The notes below the pieces were generated by a model. It saw only the letters and a program-made list of their open reading frames with translations. It was not told the DNA's origin and did not search any database. A DNA stretch of 64,000 bases, taken from contig NZ_JAPMOU010000009.1 in NCBI RefSeq assembly GCF_028858535.1, positions 106,433 through 170,432 on the forward strand. Reading direction: 5' to 3'. This document shows positions 34,019 to 44,900 of this stretch, piece after piece; the stretch's first letter is position 1, and every line of letters begins with the position of its first letter. The translations under genes were made by a program, and so were the position numbers. Origin of the DNA: Spartinivicinus poritis (GTDB lineage Bacteria; Pseudomonadota; Gammaproteobacteria; Pseudomonadales; Zooshikellaceae).

Positions 34019-36685
34019 TCAATGAATCGGCAGATTCCTAATATCCGTCGCTAAGGTGTCGCCCTTTATATCTGCTAACCCCGCATATTTCATGATTAAC
34101 TGTCTACTTAATTCATCTTGCTGCTCATTATCATAGGCATTGGCAATACCTAAAATAACCGTTGGCTCCATCCCAATCCCTTGCAGAAACATGGCAGCAG
34201 GTGAGCGTTCCAGCAGCGCTAGTTGTTGTTCGTCAATCGCCTTTAACTGTTGTTTAAGTTGCTTTAACTGCGGCTTGGTGAGAGGCTCACCAGCTTTTGT
34301 TGCCTCTGCATATTGAGTTAGCAGGGTGACTGTTGCTGTAGTGGCAGCACTTTTAACACAATGAGCCAGCTCCTGTTTTAATTGAAACAATAATTGCTCA
34401 GCAGCCAGGTGAGGAAGCCGTTTTATCAATGCGTGGGTCAACTCAACTTGCAGCTCTTTAGTAAGCTTCTCAGCCCCTTGTGCTGTGCGCTTGTTTAATA
34501 ACTGATTCACTCTCAGTTGGGTTTTATCAGAAACAATATTGACCAATGCCTCCGCCAAGCTGCCAATATTACGTTGCTTTACCCACTGCCTGCCTTGGTG
34601 ATACGCCACAGCCCCTAATGCAGTAGTCGCAGCCACTGCAGCTGCTGTTGCCCCAGCTACCGTTGCAGAAGCGACCCCAACCCCCACTGTACCTGCTGTC
34701 GCCAACGCAGCCACTCCAACACCAGTGGATGTAGCATAAGCCGTTGCCGAAACCGTTTCTTTAGCCAAGTCGATTGCTTTAGGCAACACCTTTCGCTGCT
34801 TTGCCATACCATAGGCAAAGTCATCAACAGCTTCTCTCTGGAATGATCTATCTGATTTGCTGGCTTGTAATACTTGTGATTTGGCTAATGCATCATCTAC
34901 TTGGCGAGCTTTCCCCTGCTGTTGATGTAGATTAATACCAGCTTTCACTGCTTTTGCTGTAGATAGCCCTAGTGCCACACTGGATGATGCAACTGATGCA
35001 CTAGCCAATGCCGAGGTTGCTGAGGCTGTAATGCTTGCCCCCGTTGCAGAAGAAACCGTTGTATCCACAATACGCGTGCCATTTACTGCTGTATTGGTTA
35101 AATAACGTAATGCACCAAACAAGGCATCACTGCTATCAACGACTAAACCATAAAACCCAGTTTTTCCCAGCTTGCCCTTATTTAGATCGAGTAGTCCAGC
35201 GACCAACTGTGGAAAAGCGTTTTGTTGTCTGCCTACAGGTTGCTGTAAGAATTGCGCTATTTTATCTTTTGCCGCTAATTGCACTTGTTGATTAGACTGC
35301 AACTGCCTTACCTTACTTAACACCTCTTGAGTTTTTATCACCGAGCTTGTCACCCCAGCCACAGCCTCTGTTAATCCAAGAGCATTAGGTGCCAAACTTG
35401 CAACTAACGGCAACTGACTTGCTTCTCCTGCGGTAGCCATTTGATCAAGCTGAGTGCTAGTATTATGGGCCCGCTGTAAGCCCCCCCCTAGCTTGGCTTT
35501 TTCTTTGAGTAAATCAGCCTTTTTGACGTTCGGCTTAGCCTGTCGCAACTCCTGAGCCAGATTATTTCGCAGAATTTTATGGCGAAATTTTACCGGCCGA
35601 AATAATTGACCAATACGCGATTGTTGTTTTTCCTGAATATGCGCCTTAAAGCGCTCCCCCGCTTGAGTAGCATTGTTAATTAATCCTTTAGCTGTGCCAC
35701 GCTTTGCTGGAGATAGACTTAAACTCTCTTGATGCAAGGTCAACAACAATTTGATTTCAGATAATGCAGGGTGATCATCAACCCGTCCATTAAAGGTTGT
35801 CGCATCATCAATAGTAAAAGGAATGGCAAACTCAGCCAGCTGTTTTTGCATTAAAGCGATACGGTGACTGCCATACTGCTTTTGAAAACCTTCTACCCCA
35901 ACTGTTAACAACTGCGCTAATTGATTTTTGAGTTGAATTAATGTGCCTAGCGTGGTTTGTTGAATAACAGGCAGTGATATGGCTGCTGCTTTGTCATACT
36001 TCCCTGTCAATGGCGCTAGCGCATGGCGTGCTTTTTTTGACACCATGTTAGCAGTCATACTAACCCAATCAAGCAATTCCTGATTTGCTTGTGGTTGACT
36101 ATAACGCACTTGACGCCACTCCTGCTTTACATCATTCAACCGAGCCACCTCGTCGGCTAGCTGATCAGCGGTCTGATCTTGATTGGCTAATACAGATAAA
36201 CCATGCTCAGCCTGTATTATAATTTGATCGACCAGGTCTCTTATCACATAATCCGGGCGACGGTTTTGCCACTGACTGATAATCTCCTTCAGTTGCTCAG
36301 TAACGTCTGTAATCGCATTAACTGTTAATGATTGCTTCTCACTTGCTGCTAATTGCTCAAAACAACTAACTGCACTGGCTAACAATTTACTCGGCGACCA
36401 TTGACCCAGTTGCTGAGAAACCAATGTTTCATTAGCTGATTCAGGCCCAGGTTTTTCTTGTGTTAGCAGTTGCCCTGTTTTGACATTAATTGGGGTTATT
36501 TTGCTAGCATGAACGGTTTGGTTAACCGTTGTTGTAGGGAGTGGGATGGCCTGTTTGCCCAACCGAGATTTAGCCAGCCCAGGCATTGCCACTAATAAGC
36601 CCAGTTTGGCGAGGGTGGCTGGCTGCTGAGAAAAACTACTCGCCACCTGTCGTGATACGTTTGTTAACTGGTTAAGCAACATCAC
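34019..36685 (-). CDS. Large putative type III secretion effector or translocator
   Basis: An 888-residue protein with no signal peptide and no recognised catalytic motif. The start is GTG at 36685 (GGGG seven bases upstream) or the adjoining ATG at 36682. The N-terminal 60 residues are Ser/Thr/Gln-rich, as in type III signals. Long helical stretches follow. Ala/Thr/Val/Gly-rich hydrophobic segments at roughly 545-590 and 640-690 (for example VGVGVASATVAGATAAAVA) could insert into membranes. More helices and a Gln/Leu-rich C-terminal region complete it. A CesT-like chaperone gene sits 12 bases upstream in the same operon, the usual arrangement for a class I chaperone and its substrate. No type III apparatus gene is in the window. 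Role inferred from context. Confidence 0.5.
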   Translation of the reverse strand: MMLLNQLTNVSRQVASSFSQQPATLAKLGLLVAMPGLAKSRLGKQAIPLPTTTVNQTVHASKITPINVKTGQLLTQEKPGPESANETLVSQQLGQWSPSKLLASAVSCFEQLAASEKQSLTVNAITDVTEQLKEIISQWQNRRPDYVIRDLVDQIIIQAEHGLSVLANQDQTADQLADEVARLNDVKQEWRQVRYSQPQANQELLDWVSMTANMVSKKARHALAPLTGKYDKAAAISLPVIQQTTLGTLIQLKNQLAQLLTVGVEGFQKQYGSHRIALMQKQLAEFAIPFTIDDATTFNGRVDDHPALSEIKLLLTLHQESLSLSPAKRGTAKGLINNATQAGERFKAHIQEKQQSRIGQLFRPVKFRHKILRNNLAQELRQAKPNVKKADLLKEKAKLGGGLQRAHNTSTQLDQMATAGEASQLPLVASLAPNALGLTEAVAGVTSSVIKTQEVLSKVRQLQSNQQVQLAAKDKIAQFLQQPVGRQQNAFPQLVAGLLDLNKGKLGKTGFYGLVVDSSDALFGALRYLTNTAVNGTRIVDTTVSSATGASITASATSALASASVASSSVALGLSTAKAVKAGINLHQQQGKARQVDDALAKSQVLQASKSDRSFQREAVDDFAYGMAKQRKVLPKAIDLAKETVSATAYATSTGVGVAALATAGTVGVGVASATVAGATAAAVAATTALGAVAYHQGRQWVKQRNIGSLAEALVNIVSDKTQLRVNQLLNKRTAQGAEKLTKELQVELTHALIKRLPHLAAEQLLFQLKQELAHCVKSAATTATVTLLTQYAEATKAGEPLTKPQLKQLKQQLKAIDEQQLALLERSPAAMFLQGIGMEPTVILGIANAYDNEQQDELSRQLIMKYAGLADIKGDTLATDIRNLPIH

Positions 36686-36697
36686 CTTACTACCCCA

Positions 36698-37222
36698 TTA
36701 CACTTTAATCGCTAAAGGCTCTGCGCTTTGAGCAGACCGTGCCGTTTGCGCTGGAGACATATCAGAATAAGCCTGCAACTGATGCCACCACCGATCAGCT
36801 ATATCTACAAAATGAAACAAGCTATCTTGAAAAACCATCGCATTGGTTATTTCTTTTGCAGTAACCCGATGCCAAAGAATGACATGATCATCGTCATCCA
36901 GGGCAAAGCTATACCCTTCTGTAGCCAAGTCTAATAAATTTTGTTTTAACAAAAACTCGGCCAGTTGTTGTCTACCAACGTCTGTCAAACGGGTTAATAC
37001 AGCATAAAAATAGAGTTGTTCAATCGTAGTCACAGACTCAATATTCAGCAACCAGCGTTGATCATAATTAAAACAATAAATCCCTTGATCATTGCTATCC
37101 GCTGCTTCTGCAAAACCAGCTGAAATAAGCCATTGCGTTAATTGTGCGGTTACATTCTGCACAGCAACTCTCGATTTCTCTGTCACCTGAATTGCTGTTA
37201 ATTGTAAGGATTTATATGACAA
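36698..37222 (-). CDS. CesT/Tir-type type III secretion chaperone
   Basis: Up to 174 residues, small and acidic. The pattern is that of class I type III chaperones: an N-terminal helix with LTQWLISAGF, a strand pair (GIYCFNYDQRWLLNIESV), LLKQNLLDLATEGYSFAL, then DDDDHVILWHRV and a C-terminal helix ending FHFVDIADRWWHQLQA. Such proteins dimerise and hold the N terminus of an effector ready for export. The start is uncertain: TTG at 37222 has no good ribosome-binding site, and GTG codons a little downstream are alternatives. It is followed after 12 bases by the 888-residue partner. Confidence 0.72.
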   Translation of the reverse strand: MSYKSLQLTAIQVTEKSRVAVQNVTAQLTQWLISAGFAEAADSNDQGIYCFNYDQRWLLNIESVTTIEQLYFYAVLTRLTDVGRQQLAEFLLKQNLLDLATEGYSFALDDDDHVILWHRVTAKEITNAMVFQDSLFHFVDIADRWWHQLQAYSDMSPAQTARSAQSAEPLAIKV

Positions 37223-37234
37223 ACAAATGACAAG

Positions 37235-37265
37235 AAGGAACCAAAACAGTGACCTTTAGTTCCTT
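37235..37265 (-). terminator. Hairpin between the TolC gene and the chaperone gene
   Basis: Arms AAGGAAC and GTTCCTT with a 17-base loop. No T-run follows on the minus strand. It may separate the chaperone/effector pair from the export operon only partly. Confidence 0.35.
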
Positions 37266-37304
37266 TGCAAAAAAATTAATAAAAATTTATGCGAAAATAT
37301 AAAA

Positions 37305-38888
37305 TTAGTCTGGTACTGTCTTCTCACCTGGCGACTCAACAGTGTTACTCGCCAAAGCCGGTCCACTATTAATTATTTGGCCTACATGCTGACGCAAGTC
37401 TTTTTCAAAGTAGTGCTGTAATGTCTTGGAAATTGTCGTTAGGTCATGACTAACCATCATTTTGGGTAATGGATCAATTCCCAGCGAATTAAGCACCATG
37501 CCATACTCGCTTTGTACCTCTGCATATTGATAATACTGATCAAGTGTCGCCAGTAATAAATCCCCTTGTGACTGGATTAGCTCTAACCGCTCACCAACCC
37601 CACTGCTACTTGCTGCCTGGTATTGCTGATAACGTTGTTTTTCAATGTCTGTCGCCCAAATAGAGTACTCCAAATCTTGTTTAGCCGCGAGATAGCTCCG
37701 TAATGACAATTCCACCTGAGATAAAACCGCCGAAGTTAATGCCTGACGTTGCATATTGACTAACTTTTCTCGCGTTTCATGGAGTAAATTAATATCAGGA
37801 ATACGGGCCAGTTTCATCAAATCATACGACACTTGGATACCCGCTTCAGCCCAACTTTGGTTAAGCAAAAAGCTGTTATCGTCATAATAAGCACCCAGGT
37901 TAAATGATAAACCAGGTAATAAATCCAATTTCGCTATCTTACCTTCTTTTCTGACTATGCGTGATTTATAGTCCATTTCCATTAATTCTGGTCGATAGCT
38001 TAATGCTGCCAGCTGTAGTTTTTGCAATTGATGAGCACTAAACGCAACAGCGGTATTAGTTGCTAAGGGGGGCTGAGCAACCTGATAGCGGCTACCCAGC
38101 GGAACATTCATTAGCCGCGCTAAATCTGCTTTAGCCAAGGAAAGCTGTTCCTTTTTTTTCATTAAATTACGCAGCGTTTTCAACAAATCACGGCGATATT
38201 TTAAGGTCAGCAATGGTTTTTGTAGCGCGCCATGCTGCATTCTTTTGGCAGTATTTAATGCATACTCAATTTCACGCATGACCCGTTTAAGTTTCATTTC
38301 AACCTGTTCTGCAGCTACCACTCGCCAATATGCCTGTCGTACTTCTTGCACAATATTTTGCACCACTTTTCGACGCTGCTCTTCTGCAATCAGCACTTTA
38401 TTTGCCTGTTGTTTCTGGCGTAAGTAACTCACCCCAAAATCCAAAACATTCCAAACAACACGGGCCTGAGCGTTCCATAGTTCTTGGTCTTGGGAAGTCG
38501 ACGTTTCGAGAGACTCTGTATCGCGAGAAACAGAAAAGCTGCTGGAAGCATTTACATTGTCCCGGTGTTTATAACCGGCAGACGCCGCTAATTGTGGCAA
38601 CAAATCATAGCGAGAAACATCCAGTTCGCGGTTTTTAACCACTTGATCGAGCATTTTTAAGCGATGGGCTAAGTTGTATTTTAAAGCACGAGCCATCGCC
38701 TCATAAAGTGAGATTTCGCCCCTAACAGGCTCCTGATCTTTAAACATTTGTTCAAGATCAGAAGTGACCCGTTTATTAATCGCTTCTTTATCAATTGGTT
38801 TTGGCGTGACGACACAACCAGTCGCACATAGCGCCAAAACCCCTATAGAAATCTTGATATACCCTACCCGTCCTTGGGCCTTTATCAT
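37305..38888 (-). CDS. TolC-family outer-membrane efflux lipoprotein
   Basis: A 527-residue OMF protein. The N terminus has a lipoprotein signal with lipobox ALCATGC, as in NodT/OprM-type channels. The body contains two TolC repeats with long coiled-coil helices (for example VVQNIVQEVRQAYWRVVAAEQ and AVLSQVELSLRSYLAAKQDLEYS). It forms the outer-membrane exit duct. It lies 76 bases after the giant adhesin gene and in the same direction as the adaptor genes at 49606-53939, so it most likely exports the adhesin or the tail-collar proteins. Confidence 0.87.
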   Translation of the reverse strand: MIKAQGRVGYIKISIGVLALCATGCVVTPKPIDKEAINKRVTSDLEQMFKDQEPVRGEISLYEAMARALKYNLAHRLKMLDQVVKNRELDVSRYDLLPQLAASAGYKHRDNVNASSSFSVSRDTESLETSTSQDQELWNAQARVVWNVLDFGVSYLRQKQQANKVLIAEEQRRKVVQNIVQEVRQAYWRVVAAEQVEMKLKRVMREIEYALNTAKRMQHGALQKPLLTLKYRRDLLKTLRNLMKKKEQLSLAKADLARLMNVPLGSRYQVAQPPLATNTAVAFSAHQLQKLQLAALSYRPELMEMDYKSRIVRKEGKIAKLDLLPGLSFNLGAYYDDNSFLLNQSWAEAGIQVSYDLMKLARIPDINLLHETREKLVNMQRQALTSAVLSQVELSLRSYLAAKQDLEYSIWATDIEKQRYQQYQAASSSGVGERLELIQSQGDLLLATLDQYYQYAEVQSEYGMVLNSLGIDPLPKMMVSHDLTTISKTLQHYFEKDLRQHVGQIINSGPALASNTVESPGEKTVPD

Positions 38889-38964
38889 AGGAAATCCTTC
38901 TTTATTATTATGCTGCTTATGTAGGGTATATTATAGCCAAGGTTTCCAGGCTATCTACCTATTA

Positions 38965-41900
38965 CTACCCGTTAACAACATCAGGCTCCTCCAGCATATC
39001 TTCCAGAGCTTCTAATAGCAGCAGCTGTTCAATTTCAAAACGATTACTCACCAGTTGTAACTGCTCATTAAAGTTGAGTCCGTTTTGCAATAATTGTAGC
39101 TGTGCTTCAGTTTTTTTCTGTTTATTCTGCTCATTAGGCTGACTATTTGTGTCATTTGTTGCAGGTTCACCAGCGGTGTTATCGCCTTGCTTAGCTGGCT
39201 CATTATTAGGATTTGCGCCTGCATTACTGGCCTGCTGGCTATTGTTATTTAACTCTATACCACCATTACCTAATGATGGTGCATCAGTAGGACTGGCTTG
39301 ATTATTATTACCTGGCTGATCGCCACTATTTGCTCCTTGATCATTCCCTACGGGTTGATTATCAATGGGAGAAACCGGTGTTGTCGGGTTCGCTCCTGGG
39401 GTAGGTGATGTCACAGGGGATGGTGTTACTGAAGGTGCATTGGTTGGCAATGCCTGAGAGCCAAAGCTCACTTGAACACCTGGCTCTCCTCCAGCTGAAT
39501 CACTGCCACTGGGCACTAGCACAGTGGTACCGCTATCACCACTAGCACTAAAACCAACGCCATTTGCAGAGGAAAAACCAAAGGCTGGATTAATACCTAA
39601 GCCTACCACCGCTCTTTGTGGTAAGCCCGCTGCGATACCTGTACTGGTGGTAATAACATCAGCTGTTGTATTAATAGTAGGAATTAACGTACTCACAACA
39701 GGTGTCACAGTTAAGGTAGGAGAAGTAGTTTCAACGGTATCAGATAAAATAGTTTCCGAACCTATAGGCTCAAGCACAAAATTGGCCAGGGGAGCTGGGT
39801 CAGATACAGTAAGTGTCGTATCAGCTGAACTGTTACCGCTGAGTTGGGAAATATTCAGGTTGGTGGCTACATCATCAATAATGGTAATCGTAAATGTGCG
39901 TTCAAAACGCCCGCCATTTCCATCATTGACGGCCACCCGAATACTATAAGTGCCCCCATCTATCGCCGATAAATCTTTAGGTTTTAGCAAATTATCCGTA
40001 ATGGAAAATAAACCATTATGTTGACTTCCAACACCAGTTACTAAACTGTAACTATGAATATCATCCGTATCTACATCTGTTGTGGCAAAGGTTCCAATTA
40101 AACCCGTGGTATTGGATTTTCGAATGACATCACTTGATAAGCTGATTGCAGTAGGCGCATCATTGACCTGTACCACACTCACCGTAGAATGAATAGTAAA
40201 TGCACTCGCATCCTGACCACCATTGGCTATACCGCCGCTGTCGGATAATTTAGTTAATGTGACTACCCGTTCACTGGTATCAGGGAATTGACTATTATTT
40301 TGATAGCTCATGCCATTGACCAAAGCTTGCATGGCTACCACAGATAACGAGCCTCCCGTTAAATTAACCTGTGCTGTTGACCCTACAACACTAACGGTAT
40401 AGCTTAAATTATTAACTGAAGTAATCCCGCTACGACCATCCACTAACCTGATTCGAGTGCCATCAACATTAATGATTTCGTTAACTCCATCCTTAATGTT
40501 GCTCACTTTAAAACTCAACCCTGTTAGGGTTTGACCTGTTTCTACGGTATCAATGGTGGTACCACTAAATAAGTTCACTGCAGCACCATCTTCAATATAA
40601 GTAGGATTACTGGCTGTGCTGCTCAACGTAGGTGCATCATTGTTAGCCACTACAGTTACTGTGGAAGCAATGGTTAATGACCCAGTATTATCGCCACCAT
40701 TAGCCGTACCGCCATTGTCCTGAATACTGGTTAAGGTCACGACTCGATTCGCAGTGGTAGGCATTTGGTTGTTATTTTGATAACTCATATTATCGATCAC
40801 TGATTGAGCTGCAGCTGCAGATAAGTTACCCCCTGTCAGTGATACGGTTGCCGTTGTGCCCACCACAGTCACGTTATAGCTCAAGCCATTGGTCGCCGTG
40901 GTACCGCTATTCCCCTGGGTCAATACTACCGAAACCCCATCCACAACAATGACTTCACTGTTACCATCACTCACGTTACTAACAGTAAAAGTCAGCCCAG
41001 TAATCGTTTGCCCAGCTTCTATAGTGCTTATACTGGTGCCAGTAAACAGGCTAGCTGCTGCGCCCCCTTCCGTGAACGTGGGGTTACTGGCATTGGCGGT
41101 TAAGGTCGGCTCATCATTAACCCCCACCATGGTCACCGTCGATGCCACCGAAATGGATGCGGTATCGTCTCCACTATTGGCCGTACCGCCACTGTCTTGA
41201 ATGCTGGTTAAGGTCACCACCCGGTTACTGGTGCTGGGGGTATTGCTGTTATTCTGATAACTCATGTTATCAATCAGCGTTTGTGCCGTGGCGGTAGATA
41301 GGGTGCCCCCGGTCAAGGACACAGTGGCAGTCGTCCCTACCACGCTGACACTGTAACTCAAGCTATTGCCTGCCGTGCTGCCGCTAGTACCATGGGTCAG
41401 CACAATGGCCGTGCCATCAATATTGATCACTTCATTAATGCCATTGGCCACATTGGACACGGTGAAGGTGAAGCCTTTGATGGTTTGCCCCGCTTCCACG
41501 GTACTGATATTGGTGCCACTGAACAGGCTGGCGGCAGCCCCCCCTTCGGTAAAGGTGGGGTTACTGCCATTGCTGGTTAACGTGGGCTCATCATTATTTT
41601 GTACCACGGTCACGGTAGAAGCCACTGCCAGAGAGCCCGTATTATCCCCACCATTGGCGGTACCCCCACTGTCCTGAATACTGGTTAAGGTCACCACCCG
41701 GTTACTGGTGCTCGGCGAGTTACTGTTGTTCTGGTAACTCATGTTGTCGATCATGGTCTCCGCTGCCGCCACTGACAGGTTACCGCCCGTCATGGTCACG
41801 GTGGCGGTGGTGCCGATCACCATCACACTGTAATTCAGGCTATTGCCTGCGGTGCTGCCATTGGTACCATGGGTGAGGACAATGGTGGTGCCATCAATAT

Positions 41901-44900
41901 TGATCCGTTCATTACTGCCATTGGTGACGTTGGTGATGGTAAAGCTCAGCCCGGTAATATTCTGCCCCGACTCGACGGTATTGATATCGGTGCCGGTAAA
42001 CAGACTGGCGGCTGCCCCCCCTTCCGTGAAGGTCGGGTTACTGGCATTGGCGGTTAAGGTCGGCTCATCATTAACCCCCACCATGGTCACCGTCGATGCC
42101 ACCGAAATGGATGCGGTATCGTCTCCACTATTGGCCGTACCGCCACTGTCTTGAATGCTGGTTAAGGTCACCACCCGGCTACTGGTGCTGGGGGTATTGC
42201 TGTTATTCTGATAACTCATGTTATCAATCAGCGTTTGTGCCGTGGCAGTAGATAGGGTGCCTCCGGTCAAGGACACAGTGGCAGTCGTCCCTACCACCGA
42301 CACGCTATAGCTCAAGCTATTGCCTGCCGTACTGCCGCTGGTGCCATGGGTCAGCACGATGGCGGTCCCATCAATATTGATCACTTCATTAATGCCATTG
42401 GCCACATTGGACAAGGTGAAGGTGAAGCCTTTAATGGTTTGCCCTGCTTCCACGGTACTGATATTGGTGCCACTGAACAGGCTGGCGGCAGCCCCCCCTT
42501 CGGTAAAGGTGGGGTTGCTACCATTGGAGGTTAAGGTGGGCTCATCATTATTTTGTACCACGGTCACGGTAGAAGCCACTGCCAGAGAGCCCGTATTATC
42601 CCCACCATTGGCGGTGCCGCCACTGTCTTGAATACTGGTTAAGGTCACCACCCGATTGCTAGTACTGGGCGAGTTACTGTTGTTCTGGTAACTCATGTTA
42701 TCGATCATGGTCTCCGCTGCCGCCACTGACAGGTTACCGCCCGTCATGGTCACGGTGGCGGTGGTGCCAATCACCATCACACTGTAATTCAGACTATTGC
42801 CCGCCGTGCTGCCATTGGTGCCATGGGTCAGCACAATGGTGGTGCCATCAATATTGATCCGTTCATTACTGCCATTGGTGACGTTGGTGATGGTAAAGCT
42901 CAGCCCAGTAATATTCTGCCCCGATTCCACCGTATTGATATCGGTACCGGTAAACAGGCTAGCCGCTGCGCCCCCTTCCGTGAAGGTGGGGTTACTGGCA
43001 TTGGCGGTTAAGGTCGGCTCATCATTAACCCCCACCATGGTCACCGTCGATGCCACCGAAATGGATGCGGTATCGTCTCCACCATTGGCCGTGCCGCCAC
43101 TGTCTTGAATGCTGGTTAAGGTCACCACCCGGTTACTGGTGCTGGGAGTATTGCTGTTATTCTGATAACTCATGTTATCAATCAGCGTTTGTGCCGTGGC
43201 GGTAGATAGAGTACCCCCGGTCAAGGACACAGTGGCAGTCGTCCCTACCACCGACACGCTATAGCTCAAGCTATTGCCTGCCGTGCTGCCGCTGGTGCCA
43301 TGGGTCAGCACGATGGCGGTCCCATCAATATTGATCACTTCATTAATGCCATTAGCTACATTAGAAATGGTAAAGGTAAAGCCCTTGATGGTTTGCCCCG
43401 CTTCCACGGTACTGATATTAGTGCCACTGAACAAGCTGGCGGCAGCCCCCCCTTCGGTAAAGGTGGGGTTACTGCCATTGCTGGTTAACGTGGGCTCATC
43501 ATTATTTTGTACCACGGTCACGGTAGAAGCCACTGCCAAAGAGCCCGTATTATCCCCACCATTGGCGGTACCCCCACTGTCCTGAATACTGGTTAAGGTC
43601 ACCACCCGATTGCTGGTACTAGGCGAGTTACTGTTGTTCTGGTAACTCATGTTGTCGATCATGGTTTGAGCTGCTGCAGTCGACATATTGCCACCGGTCA
43701 TGGTGACTGTGGCGGTGGTACCGATCACCATCACACTGTAATTCAGACTATTGCCTGCGGTACTGCCATTAGTACCATGGGTCAGCACAATGGTGGTGCC
43801 ATCGATATTGATCCGTTCATTACTGCCATTGGTGACGTTGGTGATGGTAAAACTCAGCCCAGTGATATTTTGCCCCGATTCCACCGTACTAATGCTAGTA
43901 CCGCTAAATAGGCTGGCGGCAGCCCCCCCTTCGGTAAAGGTGGGATTACTGGCATTGGCAGTTAAGGTCGGTTCATCATTAACCCCCACCACTGTTACTG
44001 TCGAAGCAATAGCCACAGAAGCCGTATCATCCCCACCATTGGCCGTGCCACCACTGTCTTGAATACTGGTTAAGGTCACTACCCGGTTACTGGTGTTCGG
44101 CGTATTACTGTTATTCTGATAGCTCATATTGTCTATCATGGTTTGCGTCGCTGCAGTAGACAGTGTACCGCCAGTCAAAGAAACCGTTGCGGTCGTACCC
44201 ACCACACTGACACTGTAGTTCAAGCTGTTGGTTGCAGTATTACCACTGGTACCATGGGTCAACACAATGGCCGTCCCATCAATATTGATAATCTCACTGC
44301 TGCCGTTGGTAACGTTAGTGACTGTAAATGTCAGCCCAGCAATGGTTTGTCCTGCTTCAACAGTACTGATGCTGGTACCACTATATAAACTGGCTGCAGC
44401 GCCGCCTTCCGTAAACGTTGGGTTACTGCCATTGGACGTTAACGTGGGCTCATCATTGTTTTGCACCACCGTGACGGTTGAAGCAATCGCTAATGAGCCG
44501 GTGTTATCCCCACCATTAGCGGTACCGCCACTGTCTTGAATACTGGTCAAGGTCACTACCCGATTGCTGGTGTTAGGCGAGTTACTGTTATTTTGGTAGC
44601 TCATGTTATCCACCAGAGTCTGAGTCGCTGCCGCCGACAAGGTGCCACCAGTCAGTGATATGGTCGCCGTGGTACCAATGACACTGACGCTGTAATTCAA
44701 GCTGTTACTTGCTGTTGTACCATTGGTGCCATGGGTGAGCACAATAGTAGTGCCATCCACATTGACTCGTTCATTACTGCCGTTAGTGACATTGGTAACA
44801 GTAAAGGTTAAGCCACTCACTGTTTGTCCTGACTCCACAGTGCTAACACTCGTTCCGCTAAACAAGCTAGCCGCACTCCCGCCTTCTGTATAAGTTGGAT

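Noticed and set aside
34019..36685. Large protein considered as an RTX or type I substrate because of the nearby TolC
   Set aside because: It has no glycine/aspartate nonapeptides and no C-terminal type I signal, and the CesT-like gene directly upstream explains the context better.
40889..44539. Series of 103-residue and 62-residue frames on the plus strand, repeating every 477 bases
   Set aside because: They are antisense shadows of the repeat units in the adhesin gene. Their regular spacing reflects the coding repeat, and none has its own ribosome-binding site or family match.
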